Assembly: GCA_009602735.1 (NCBI GenBank)
Contig: WELA01003469.1
Coordinates: 18,166-82,165, forward strand
DNA: 64,000 nt
Reading direction: 5' to 3'
Source: Mesotaenium endlicherianum
Taxonomy: Eukaryota; Streptophyta; Zygnematophyceae; Zygnematales; Mesotaeniaceae
Both the position numbers and the translations under genes were made by a program. Under the pieces are notes generated by a model, which saw only the letters and a program-made list of their open reading frames with translations, ran no database searches and had not been told where the DNA came from. Shown here piece by piece: positions 10,752 to 22,300 of the stretch (positions are counted from its first letter, which is position 1; each line of letters begins with the position of its first letter).

Positions 10752-12200
10752 TGAAATAAATTGACTTACCAATAGGCTATTAACATTAAACAAAAGATTT
10801 TTATATCAGCATTAATCTTTATAGTAATTTTGCTCACCAATTTAACAGCAAAAGACAATACACTAGCGGTAGCTAATACTCATAAGTCAAATGCAAGTAA
10901 ACGAGCATCAATCATGTTGTAGTGATTTGAGTTATAATGTATTAGTTTGGTTTTATGTAAATGCTTTTGAAGATATTTGGAGTAGTATTGTGTGGATTCA
11001 AGTGTGAATAGATACTCTAGTGACTTGGTTTATGTCCTTTGAACCTTCCACGGCATTTTCAAAGTTAGAGGAAGGACCTAGAAGAACTCCATGTGGCAAA
11101 AGTCAAATGTGCCATTTTAGATCAAAAGGACATGTGTACATTATTCTAGAAAGAGGTGGCAAATTTTGGGATATGTTGGGTGCCAACACATCAACATGCA
11201 CCTTCCTAGAAATTACTTATGTAGCAAGTATATAGACAAGAGCTAGAACATAGAAAGGCATTCCAGAATCACCCTTGTACTTGCCTGAAATGAATCGACT
11301 TACCAATAGGCCATGTAGTGATTTGAGTTATAATATATTAGTTTGCATATACTTTCATGCTTTTGAATATATTTGGAGTAGTATTGTGTGGCGTCAAGTG
11401 TGAATAGATACTCTAGTGACTTGGTTCATGTCCTTTGAACCTTCTAAGGCATTTTCGAAGTTAGAGGAAGGACCTAGAAGAACTCCATGTGGCAAAAGTC
11501 AAATGTGCCATTTTTAGGTCAAAAGGACATGTGTACATTATTCTAGAAAGAGGTGGCAAGTTTTGGGATGTGTTGGGTGCCAACACATCAACATGCATTT
11601 TCCTAGAAATTACTTATGTAGCAAGTATATGAACAAGAGCTAGAACATAGAAAGACATTCGAGAATCACTCTTGTACTTGCCAAATTCAAGGCTAGGAGA
11701 CAGTGCATATCAATGGCTTCTCGCCTTGGATTCAGATCTCTCTCAGTAAGCAGTACAAGAGAGTTGGCCTCGTTTCCGAATGTCGAACTCGAGAGAAATC
11801 CTAGCATATGTACATGGAATGAGTATACTGTTCAACGGCCAATGCGATGGCACCGCCTACCCGGGCGTTAACCGCGTTGGTAGGACCTCGGTTAACCAAA
11901 TCCACCACCATCACCCATCATCCCGAATCGCCATCCATCCCAAGGATGTCATCTGGCCATTCATCTAGCACATCACACTTAGATTCATATCTAGGCACTT
12001 TGCTGCTACCGAGTACAAACGTCAGCTGGCTGTCAAAGAACGTGTCAGCAAGCTAATCTAAGTTGACTTCAGCTTGCTGCTCTCGGCTGAGTCATTAATC
12101 CGATTAGTTTATAAAGTCCAGCAGACTCAACATTAACTAAAGTTTAGCGGGCTGAACTTATTTAACTATTACATTTAAATGAATATACTGATTCATTACA
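10752..12200 (-). mobile_element. LTR A, reverse, carrying an internal insertion
   Basis: The reverse LTR A begins at TGAAATAAATTGACTTACC (10752) and ends at GATTCATTACA (12200), the reverse complement of the TGTAATGAATC terminus. Its middle is interrupted by foreign sequence at about 10918-11683. Just beyond 12200, ATCCCTCTAACT is the reversed polypurine tract, so this is the 3' LTR of a minus-strand element whose internal remnant follows. Confidence 0.8.
10918..11683. repeat. Two ~368-bp direct repeats inserted in LTR A
   Basis: Unit 1 (10918-11285) and unit 2 (11314-11683) share TGTAGTGATTTGAGTTATAA at the start and CTTGTACTTGCC at the end and are nearly alike throughout. Between them lies a 28-bp piece containing the reversed LTR A terminus (TGAAATGAATCGACTTACC). 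Unit 2 runs TG...CA, so these may be LTRs of an unrelated small element. No open frame of note. Confidence 0.7.
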
Positions 12201-12836
12201 ATCCCTCTAACTAAAATTGTTGTCGCCTCGACAACATTAAACTGTCAACTTATCTGGTCGGGGAACTAACAAAATTAACCCCCCATTGCTTGCCTCTTGC
12301 TTCAACACTATTGCCTAGCTGTGGGGATCACTAGTGACAGTGAACTGTCACCTCCACCCTCAGTCCACGTTTTGTGGGGTGCAAACAGAGAGACCTCCAG
12401 CAAGGCTTAACTGGAGGATGATTTTGATGTTTAGGGGGTTGTTCGTGGGACTTCAGGATCAGGAGAGTGAGATCTGGACCTAGATCTGGATAGCCCTCTA
12501 AGTCTGTTAGCTGGCCTTCTAAAAAACCCTGTTTGTTCTAAAATTGGGCCTCGAGGAGAACGTAGGACTGTAGCCTGCTCTTCAACCACCTGGGTGTTGA
12601 TGCCCACATAGAGGTGGTGGCCAGCATACCTCTCGCTACTCCGTGTGTCCCTCTTCTGGTACCCCTGTCCTCTGAAAATTTCGGCCTTTCTCTGTTGCCA
12701 AGAATAGTCAAATCAACTTCTTCCCCTGCTTGGGCAGGTGGACTGGGAGAACAAGTGCGGGGTCCTGTTGCCTCCATAATAGGGGTCACATTCTATACAC
12801 CTGATCTTGGCGCCCTAAGAGTCCCTGCTTCTGCCT
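12201..12836 (-). mobile_element. 3' internal remnant of minus-strand chromovirus (third-ORF tail)
   Basis: On the minus strand a frame at 12538-12789 reads CSPSPPAQAGEEVDLTIL and RGTRRGTHGVARGM. It matches the C-terminal part of the third ORF of the whole-looking element (SHSPPAQAGEEADLTVL region at about 58.1 kb). With the adjoining polypurine tract and LTR it forms the 3' end of a decayed copy. Confidence 0.75.
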
Positions 12837-13100
12837 TGTCATGATTTATTGTGTCGAGGTTGACGTACAAGACCAAGCTCCACTTGTGTGAACCATCAAC
12901 TTAGGAAGACTGACTTTGCATTGATCTTACGCATCCATATGTTGACCTTTTCTAGATTTTCCAAGTCACCAAAGTGTTCCAAGTCACCAAAGTGTAGCAC
13001 GTTAAAGCATCTTCCAAATGGCACCGGTTTCGCGTCATTTGGTTAAGTATCGAGCGAGATAGGCGCGATTTAGTCTGCACCCCTTCTTGCCCCTAGCGGA
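12837..13100 (+). repeat. Dispersed repeat R1, copy 2
   Basis: Counterpart of 1254-1500, with the same ordered blocks from GTCATGATTTATTG to TTTCGCGTCATTTGGTTAAG. It contains a local tandem duplication of CCAAGTCACCAAAGTG at about 12960-12996. Confidence 0.65.
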
Positions 13101-13778
13101 ATCACACCAAATGGCCAACTTGTGACTCAATGTACCCAAAGGTGACATTGTTGGCTATTTGTGACCCCAAGGACCCCTAGCTTTGTACGCACAATCCGCG
13201 AGCCCCTTAGCCTACAAAAATCTTGCATAGTAGTGCATCATTGAGGTTATAACTTGGTGACTGCATCACCTACTCCTAGAGGACGCTTCCTCAAGTTCCA
13301 GATTCACTTTTGAGGCACTATCTAGGTAGAATCACCCAAGGTAAGCTCCACCAATGAGAGACACATAGCATATTCTACGTGCTTTGCTTTGATTGATTTT
13401 GAGTTATGCTTAATCTATAGGAGTGCTAGTACATGCCTTGTACACATTAGTGGACATAGAACAGCCTCCTAGTGTGACTTCATGCATTGGATCCGCCGCA
13501 TACGACGCCGGGTTTCCAGAAGTATAAGTATTAGAGATGTCCTTAGAGGAACATCATTTTAGAAGTCCCATTATGCCAGTTTTAAGTCACAGAGGTTATC
13601 AGTAAAGCTTACACTTTCATCTCTTGTGTTTTAGAGACCACTTAGTCTCTCTCTTGTGAAGAGTAAGCCCTCCTGGCTTGCAAAATCTTGATGAACTTCA
13701 CAAGTGGTGAGCAAAGTCACAGCTTAAACCCTGCCAGAGGACTACTTTTGAAGATCATGATGTGCTTCGAGTGATCTT
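13101..13778. other. No gene recognised (possible element leader)
   Basis: AT-balanced sequence without long open frames between repeat R1 and the Ala/Pro-rich retroelement frame. It could be leader sequence of that element; there is no direct evidence. Confidence 0.35.
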
Positions 13779-16375
13779 TTGGGCCAGACTTCATTAGTTG
13801 TTTTCCTACCAGATTACAGTCTTGAGGTGCTCACTTTGGAGAGTACACACTCCCGTACTTCTAAAATAATCTCTCTATGCCTGCACGCAAATAGAATCTT
13901 CAGCGTATGCCTACCCGTAGTGGACGTTCTTACCAGCCTTACTACAGAGGAATTTGTGGAGAAGACTCGAACTCCGCTGGTCCCGATGTTTGTGCCAGCA
14001 GCCGAAGCGCCTGCGCCTGAAGCTCCGCTGGCATTCGCAGCCGCTCCTGCGGAGGCGCTAGCGTTTGCCAAGGCGCTAGTTGCAGGAGGACCAGAGCCAG
14101 CAACACTCACGGCGCCAGTGCCAGGTGGGCCAGTGCCACTGGGCGGCCTTCCGGCCGCCGAGGCGGCGCCATCTCTGACAGCTGAGCCAGCAGGCCTGGC
14201 ACCTGCGCCGGGAGCTGCGCAGGCATGCTCAAGAGTGGCCGCACTAGCTCCCGCTACCCTTGTGACGCCAGCGACGGGAGCGCCAGCCCACGAGACACCT
14301 GCTGCGCCTGCGCTGGACGCGCCAACGCCAGGCATGCCAGCGCCAAGGGTGCCAACACCCACGCCAACAGCCGCAGCCGTTCCTGCAGCTGTGCCACCGA
14401 CGGCCGCTGCGCTTTCAGCTGCTGCGCACGCGCTTGCGCCAGCAGCGCTCGCGCCTGCGTCCGGGGGTGCGCCGGCTCTCGCACACACGTCAGCGCCGGC
14501 AGCCATGTCAGCAGCCGCTACGTACGTACCAGCAGCTGCTCCAGCACCGGCAGCTGCGCCAGCATCCGTGACACCTGCGCTGGTAGCTGCGCCAACCGAG
14601 GCGTTCGCCGTCATGCCGACACACGCAGCTGCGCCAGTGCCTGCTGCGCCAACTTTGGCAGCAGCGCCAGCGGCCACTACGCCTACGCCAGCAGCTGTTA
14701 CTCCCATGCTCGCTGCAGCTTCGGACTTTGTTCTGGCCTGCTGCGCACGCACACGGCCTTTGGGCAGCCGCACAACAGCGGGCATGGTTGGATGCAAGCG
14801 CACATCGGTGGCGGCAGTCGGACAACCGGCAATGGCGCAGAAGCGCAACGGACCAGACCAAGGTCGCCACACAAAGGAGGCGCCGCGCTTGCCCCGCTCC
14901 TTCCGCGTGCTGGAGACGCCAGCGGAGCCAGCTACCCTTGCTCCACGCGCACTCGCCTCGCTGATGACTACGGTGCAGCTCAGCGCCGAAGTCATCTTGC
15001 TGACGCTACACCGGATGCCAGCCGTCTCCTTTGCGAAGCTCGGCGTGTCAATGGGGGCCACACGGCAGGCAACTCAGCTATTGCTTTAGTCGCGCAGGGC
15101 CAGCCATTGCACCTCTGGCGGCAGGCCAGCGCCAGACGCGGCAGCGGTGCTCTTCGCACCCGCGTGACCTGCGCGTGAGCGCAGAATGATCAGCACGCCT
15201 AAAGCTGCGTTCTTGGATAATTTGCAGGGGATCGTGCTGGTCAACACGCAGGCCCCGCAGCGCATCATGTTTGACTCTGGCGCCCAGCCAGTCCTCATCA
15301 ACCTGCGCTACTTCCGCCAGCTGGGCCTCTTGTCAGCCGACCTAGAGGATTTGCCGACGCGGATCAACACCGCAGCCGGCACGTCCGAGACCGTCACCGG
15401 GCGCACGCGGCTGGCCCTTTGCTTCACCTTTCAGCCAGGCACTCCGGATGAGACGAGCATCCACCAGCACATGTTGGTCACTCTCTCTGAGACCCTTGAC
15501 GTGCTCCTTGACCAGGACGTTCTCTTTCCTATCGATGCCGCAGTGGATAACTGGGTGGAGTGGGTCTTCTACCGACCTGACTGGCAGTCAGGGGGGACCC
15601 GCACGGCATCCATGTCGCTTGACATCGTGGATCGACGCTCAGCTGAGTCCGCCCTCTACGGCTTCATAGCGCTGGACGACGGTCGACCCGTGGTTTATAC
15701 CAATAAGAGGGGGCCGAGGAGGATGAGGTCTCCGTAGGCGCCAACTTGCTTGAGACGCAAGATGAGGACCCCTAGCTGTCTGGCAAAGCTCCACCTCATG
15801 CCCCAAAAGCAGGTTGACGTTCTAGCCGCACAGGCCAGGGAGACGGTGCGGATCTACGCCGCTCATAACGCCATGATGCGTCAAATGGCGGCGGATGCCG
15901 TCGAGGCACACGCCATCGCCACGGATGCCATTACAGCTGCAGCGCTCGCCCACAACACAGCGACAGCCGCTGCAGTTGCCCCCAGGCCACCGCCTCTAGC
16001 GACAAGTGAACCCTCAGCGAGATCAAACGCTCGCTGACCCGCTTACGGCCCGGTTCTGGCATCTGCTCCGCGTCCTCAACATGGTTGAGGACCGCCAGCC
16101 GCCGCACACGCTCGCCTGGGTGTTAGAGAACGTGGCTGTACGTCACGATTCTCGACCCAACGCTAGTGCCGACTTTGCCCCTCTGCAGCAGCTACGTCGG
16201 TCGTGAGGCCGTCATTGACGCTGCCCAAATTGGCTCCTTCGCGCACCCCGTGCGCGCTTACTTCACCAACTTGGCCATGCAACGCACGCTTAAGGCATTG
16301 GCGGCCGCACATCCACGCCACACGCGCAACGTTAATTCTATCCTCGACGTGGCGCGTCTGGTGAAACGTTTTTAG
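13779..16375 (+). mobile_element. Retroelement fragment with protease and DNMT3-like methyltransferase segment
   Basis: Parts in order: a long Ala/Pro-rich, gag-like frame (13779-15089) of low complexity; a retropepsin-like segment (15186-15737) with the active-site box IMFDSGAQPVLI and a second hydrophobic box, LDVLLDQDVLF; and a segment (about 16006-16375) resembling the ENV-motif part of DNMT3/DRM-type cytosine-5 methyltransferases, with HTLAWVLENV and, further on, VIDAAQIGSFAHPVRAYFTNL (compare the family's IDA..VS..HRARYFWGNLP). The methyltransferase motif I and PCQ regions are not seen. Ty3/Gypsy elements that captured cytosine methyltransferases are known from charophyte algae and dinoflagellates. 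Broken fossil with a few breaks; no RT, integrase or LTRs identified. From 14229 on it recurs in the assembly duplicate. Confidence 0.65.
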
Positions 16376-17011
16376 CTTTTCGAGAGGATCTTTCCTCGGT
16401 ATTCAAGGAATATTTAAATAAAGTAGAAATAAAATCTATATACTTGTGCACATTGAGACATCCTCGAGAAAGCGAAAATGAAATCTAACGTAGAATGTGT
16501 GCTTGTGAGAGTTGCACTCACAATGACTCTGCAGGTATTTATACCTGCACGACGTGAGGCACTGGAGTGCTTCGGGTCACCACCTAGGGCACTACTTCAT
16601 GTCAACAAAAACAGGCGAAGGAGTACGACCCATTTTGGCTGAATGCTCGAAACGCGCCATTTGGCCTTTTGGAGACTTTTTGACGATTTCCGAAAATCCG
16701 TTTCGCGCCAAACGAGCGTTTTCGCGTTCTCGCGACTTTTCGAAAAGTCGCGATTGTTTGCGGAGTCGCGTACACATGCTTTTTGTCATGAACCGGTAGT
16801 TATAAAAACTACTGCGCCAATTGGTTAGGTGTGAACAGTCAAACGACAGGTCGCGGGCTCGATTTTGCTCCGATGCAAAGTCGCTTTGCATATTATGTGT
16901 CGTTTGACTTTTACGACTGTTTGTTCGTATTAACGACTGGTCGTAAATCCAAAATCTGTGACTGTGCATTATCCAAAATAATGACAATCAAAATAACTGA
17001 ATCAAACAATG
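16376..17011. other. Palindrome-rich non-coding segment
   Basis: No credible CDS. A perfect 22-bp palindrome, centred on TTTTCGAAAA with CGCGAC/GTCGCG ends, lies at 16731-16752. A 12-bp inverted repeat AGTCAAACGACA (16837-16848) pairs with 16898-16909 and encloses a hairpin ATGCAAAG/CTTTGCAT (16873-16880 with 16884-16891). Next comes TTTACGAC/GTCGTAAA (16910-16917 with 16940-16947). It may be the 3' untranslated or terminal region of the preceding retroelement. The duplicate lies at 21547-22182. Confidence 0.6.
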
Positions 17012-19398
17012 ATTAATTGCCCTGGACTCATATTCCTCAGGGTCACCATTGCGAACGGCTTGGACCGGTCCCGGTTGGACAAGTAACTGACTTGTGAACA
17101 GTGTGTCACCCGTAATGTATGGGTCCATGAAAGAGACATTAAAGATTGGGTGACCCTTGTATTCCGCTGACATGTTCAGCTTGTAAGCGTTTGACCGACG
17201 CGGCTTATCACCGTATATGGACCGACCCAAACCGGACCAAGCTTTTTCTTAACCACACCAGGAATATATAAGTGTTGGGAATGTAGTTTGACCAGGTCAC
17301 CTCTAGAAAAAGTCAACTCCCGCCTATGTTAGTTAGCATATTTTTGTTGGTTTTCCTGTGCTTTAAACAAATTTTGTTGGACTTCTGACAGAGTGTCAGC
17401 AAACTCTTGAGTCAATTGACGGGAGATTGGATTGTCAATCCCTTAGGGTGAGTCATAAACTCCCCGAGCACATTTAAAGGAGACTTAGAGACTCTACCCA
17501 AGCTGAGTTTAAAGGGAGTCTTCCCTCTTGTCGCGTGCACAGAACTGTTGACTGCGAATTGAATTTGAGGCAACAAGCCATCCCATTTATCCTGTTTTTG
17601 ATTAATAGAGGCTCTTAGCACCTCTTCTAGAATTCGGTTAGTTCTTTCATTTTGCCTATTTGTCTGAGGGTGGTTTGCTGTACTAAGTAGCTGTTTGACT
17701 CCCATCACCCCATTAAAGCTCTCCAGAACTTAGAGGTAAATTTTGAGACTTTAACTGAGTTTATATTGGAGGGTAGCCCATGTTGGCATACTACCTGATT
17801 GTAGAACCGTCTTGCACTTTTGAGTGCAGTCACCTTGACAGTTGTGGGGATAAAAATGACCACTTTTTTCAATTTATCCACTACTACCAATATAGAATCA
17901 TGCCCATTGGCAATTTGTGGTAGTGTTACCACCCAATCCATTGGTATTGTTTCCCACCTTTGAGCTGGGATTGGTAGTGGTTGTAGTAGCTCTCCAGGTG
18001 GTGCGTGTCTAGACTTATTCTTCTGACACTGATCACAAGACTTAACGTAATGTAAGACCTTCCGAGGCAATCCTTCCCAATGATAGTGTTTTGCCATTTT
18101 GCCAACTGTTTTGGCCTGCCCCAAATGCCCACCCAGTAGGCTGTCATGAGCTTGACTCAGGAAAAGAGACCTTAATTCCAAGTTATTAGGAACAAAGATC
18201 ATTCAGAGTGTGCACTCTTTGGGGATCTATATTGCTGAAGGTCTCCTTTATCTGGTTGTCAGGCATGCATAGTGAATCCACTTTAGCAGGGCCCATAACA
18301 CCTATTAGAGGGCAGCTAGCGATGACTCACTACCTTTAGCATCCTCACAGTCAGTAGACTGGATTACTGACTGTTGCTGTCTCTTGATAGGCTGATCCTT
18401 TCTCTCAACCTTGGGTAGCTGTGTCCTAGGCCACTGCTTCCCGTAGTGGCCTTTCTCTTGGCAATGGTAGCAAGTAGAATTTGCTGAGGCTGGTCTCGGC
18501 TTAGTCCTACCACCACCTCTTTAAAAGCCTCTTCAAAAGTATCCACCCCTACCACAAGACTCAATAGCATTGTACACATAAACATCATGCTCCACATCCT
18601 GGTCATTCTCAGCCTGGTCTCCTTCAATGGCATTGTAGGAAGCATGGAGCTCTTTGACGACTTTAGCCACAAGCGTGCTACTTTGACACTTGTAGATGAA
18701 TTGCTGCTGATTCCAGGCATCAGTATCCTGGATCAAGTGAGCCCGTTTCTCATAATTTTTTTCAGCAAAATGACTTGAGACCTCAGACTTCAAGCCATAC
18801 CTGAAGAATGCTACCCTATACTACTCTGGCAATTCTCGCTTCTTCATCATGTTCTCTTGGAACTTCTGAGCGTACTCAGCGACGGAGGTGGCGTGCCTCA
18901 TCATTAAGGAGATTATTGCATAGATAGCTTTCTCCTGCTGATTGATCACATCAAATTTCTCATGCAGCTTCTCAACAAACTCTACCCAAGTAGGGTCATC
19001 GAGTTATTGAGCCTTACGTTCTCCTTTCTAGTAGAGCAACCAGTCTGCTGCACTACCTTTCAGCAAAGCACCGGTGTGCCTGACCTTCTCGTAGTCTTGC
19101 ATTTTCGGATAGTTGTCCAGCCACTCCTCAACATCAGCAAGAAATTTGATGAGATAATACTTCTTGTTTCCCTCATGGTCATAGTCCTGAGGGAACTTTG
19201 GCTTAGGCTTACTGGGCCCTCTTCCTCCGCGAGTAGACTGAGAACCCAGTTGGTCTCTGTCACGCACCAGTGCTCTCATGATTCTTTTGTCCTCTTGTTG
19301 GGACTCATACATGATGGCCATTTGAGATTGCATTTGTACAAATAATGCACCAAGATCAATAGGCTGTCTTGGCATCCCAGCCATAGCAACAGCAGCAG
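17012..19398 (-). mobile_element. Minus-strand chromovirus, duplicate partial representation
   Basis: Same sequence as 22183-24569: tail near the chromodomain linker (YKGHPIFNVSFMDPYI), integrase with [20 protein letters not shown] and CDQCQKNKSRH, and gag with its core region. Truncated at the N. Fossil, broken; treat as an assembly duplicate of the next entry. Confidence 0.8.
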
Positions 19399-19399
19399 N
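19399..19399. other. Single N: assembly join
   Basis: The only ambiguous base I noticed in the window. It sits exactly between the two copies of the 5,170-bp block, as expected where two overlapping contigs were placed end to end without merging. Confidence 0.9.
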
Positions 19400-22300
19400 T
19401 CAAGAGTGGCCGCACTAGCTCCCGCTACCCTTGTGACGCCAGCGACGGGAGCGCCAGCCCACGAGACACCTGCTGCGCCTGCGCTGGACGCGCCAACGCC
19501 AGGCATGCCAGCGCCAAGGGTGCCAACACCCACGCCAACAGCCGCAGCCGTTCCTGCAGCTGTGCCACCGACGGCCGCTGCGCTTTCAGCTGCTGCGCAC
19601 GCGCTTGCGCCAGCAGCGCTCGCGCCTGCGTCCGGGGGTGCGCCGGCTCTCGCACACACGTCAGCGCCGGCAGCCATGTCAGCAGCCGCTACGTACGTAC
19701 CAGCAGCTGCTCCAGCACCGGCAGCTGCGCCAGCATCCGTGACACCTGCGCTGGTAGCTGCGCCAACCGAGGCGTTCGCCGTCATGCCGACACACGCAGC
19801 TGCGCCAGTGCCTGCTGCGCCAACTTTGGCAGCAGCGCCAGCGGCCACTACGCCTACGCCAGCAGCTGTTACTCCCATGCTCGCTGCAGCTTCGGACTTT
19901 GTTCTGGCCTGCTGCGCACGCACACGGCCTTTGGGCAGCCGCACAACAGCGGGCATGGTTGGATGCAAGCGCACATCGGTGGCGGCAGTCGGACAACCGG
20001 CAATGGCGCAGAAGCGCAACGGACCAGACCAAGGTCGCCACACAAAGGAGGCGCCGCGCTTGCCCCGCTCCTTCCGCGTGCTGGAGACGCCAGCGGAGCC
20101 AGCTACCCTTGCTCCACGCGCACTCGCCTCGCTGATGACTACGGTGCAGCTCAGCGCCGAAGTCATCTTGCTGACGCTACACCGGATGCCAGCCGTCTCC
20201 TTTGCGAAGCTCGGCGTGTCAATGGGGGCCACACGGCAGGCAACTCAGCTATTGCTTTAGTCGCGCAGGGCCAGCCATTGCACCTCTGGCGGCAGGCCAG
20301 CGCCAGACGCGGCAGCGGTGCTCTTCGCACCCGCGTGACCTGCGCGTGAGCGCAGAATGATCAGCACGCCTAAAGCTGCGTTCTTGGATAATTTGCAGGG
20401 GATCGTGCTGGTCAACACGCAGGCCCCGCAGCGCATCATGTTTGACTCTGGCGCCCAGCCAGTCCTCATCAACCTGCGCTACTTCCGCCAGCTGGGCCTC
20501 TTGTCAGCCGACCTAGAGGATTTGCCGACGCGGATCAACACCGCAGCCGGCACGTCCGAGACCGTCACCGGGCGCACGCGGCTGGCCCTTTGCTTCACCT
20601 TTCAGCCAGGCACTCCGGATGAGACGAGCATCCACCAGCACATGTTGGTCACTCTCTCTGAGACCCTTGACGTGCTCCTTGACCAGGACGTTCTCTTTCC
20701 TATCGATGCCGCAGTGGATAACTGGGTGGAGTGGGTCTTCTACCGACCTGACTGGCAGTCAGGGGGGACCCGCACGGCATCCATGTCGCTTGACATCGTG
20801 GATCGACGCTCAGCTGAGTCCGCCCTCTACGGCTTCATAGCGCTGGACGACGGTCGACCCGTGGTTTATACCAATAAGAGGGGGCCGAGGAGGATGAGGT
20901 CTCCGTAGGCGCCAACTTGCTTGAGACGCAAGATGAGGACCCCTAGCTGTCTGGCAAAGCTCCACCTCATGCCCCAAAAGCAGGTTGACGTTCTAGCCGC
21001 ACAGGCCAGGGAGACGGTGCGGATCTACGCCGCTCATAACGCCATGATGCGTCAAATGGCGGCGGATGCCGTCGAGGCACACGCCATCGCCACGGATGCC
21101 ATTACAGCTGCAGCGCTCGCCCACAACACAGCGACAGCCGCTGCAGTTGCCCCCAGGCCACCGCCTCTAGCGACAAGTGAACCCTCAGCGAGATCAAACG
21201 CTCGCTGACCCGCTTACGGCCCGGTTCTGGCATCTGCTCCGCGTCCTCAACATGGTTGAGGACCGCCAGCCGCCGCACACGCTCGCCTGGGTGTTAGAGA
21301 ACGTGGCTGTACGTCACGATTCTCGACCCAACGCTAGTGCCGACTTTGCCCCTCTGCAGCAGCTACGTCGGTCGTGAGGCCGTCATTGACGCTGCCCAAA
21401 TTGGCTCCTTCGCGCACCCCGTGCGCGCTTACTTCACCAACTTGGCCATGCAACGCACGCTTAAGGCATTGGCGGCCGCACATCCACGCCACACGCGCAA
21501 CGTTAATTCTATCCTCGACGTGGCGCGTCTGGTGAAACGTTTTTAGCTTTTCGAGAGGATCTTTCCTCGGTATTCAAGGAATATTTAAATAAAGTAGAAA
21601 TAAAATCTATATACTTGTGCACATTGAGACATCCTCGAGAAAGCGAAAATGAAATCTAACGTAGAATGTGTGCTTGTGAGAGTTGCACTCACAATGACTC
21701 TGCAGGTATTTATACCTGCACGACGTGAGGCACTGGAGTGCTTCGGGTCACCACCTAGGGCACTACTTCATGTCAACAAAAACAGGCGAAGGAGTACGAC
21801 CCATTTTGGCTGAATGCTCGAAACGCGCCATTTGGCCTTTTGGAGACTTTTTGACGATTTCCGAAAATCCGTTTCGCGCCAAACGAGCGTTTTCGCGTTC
21901 TCGCGACTTTTCGAAAAGTCGCGATTGTTTGCGGAGTCGCGTACACATGCTTTTTGTCATGAACCGGTAGTTATAAAAACTACTGCGCCAATTGGTTAGG
22001 TGTGAACAGTCAAACGACAGGTCGCGGGCTCGATTTTGCTCCGATGCAAAGTCGCTTTGCATATTATGTGTCGTTTGACTTTTACGACTGTTTGTTCGTA
22101 TTAACGACTGGTCGTAAATCCAAAATCTGTGACTGTGCATTATCCAAAATAATGACAATCAAAATAACTGAATCAAACAATGATTAATTGCCCTGGACTC
22201 ATATTCCTCAGGGTCACCATTGCGAACGGCTTGGACCGGTCCCGGTTGGACAAGTAACTGACTTGTGAACAGTGTGTCACCCGTAATGTATGGGTCCATG

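Larger units (their letters stand above)
14229..19398. repeat. Tandem 5,170-bp block, copy 1 (likely contig overlap)
   Basis: Every open frame in this interval recurs with identical length and sequence 5,171 positions downstream, and the lines I compared read identically. The block cuts across two unrelated elements (a plus-strand methyltransferase-type fragment and a minus-strand chromovirus), so it is not a biological repeat unit. It ends exactly at the N at 19399. Confidence 0.9.

Noticed and set aside
13814-15061. 415-codon antisense frame rich in Ala, Gly and Val
   Set aside because: It is the shadow of the Ala/Pro-rich plus-strand retroelement frame; GCN-rich codons leave both strands open. 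The same applies to its duplicate at 19276-20232.
19400-21546. A second, independent methyltransferase-bearing retroelement
   Set aside because: Apparently identical to 14229-16375 and beginning at an N, so it is most simply the same locus represented twice.
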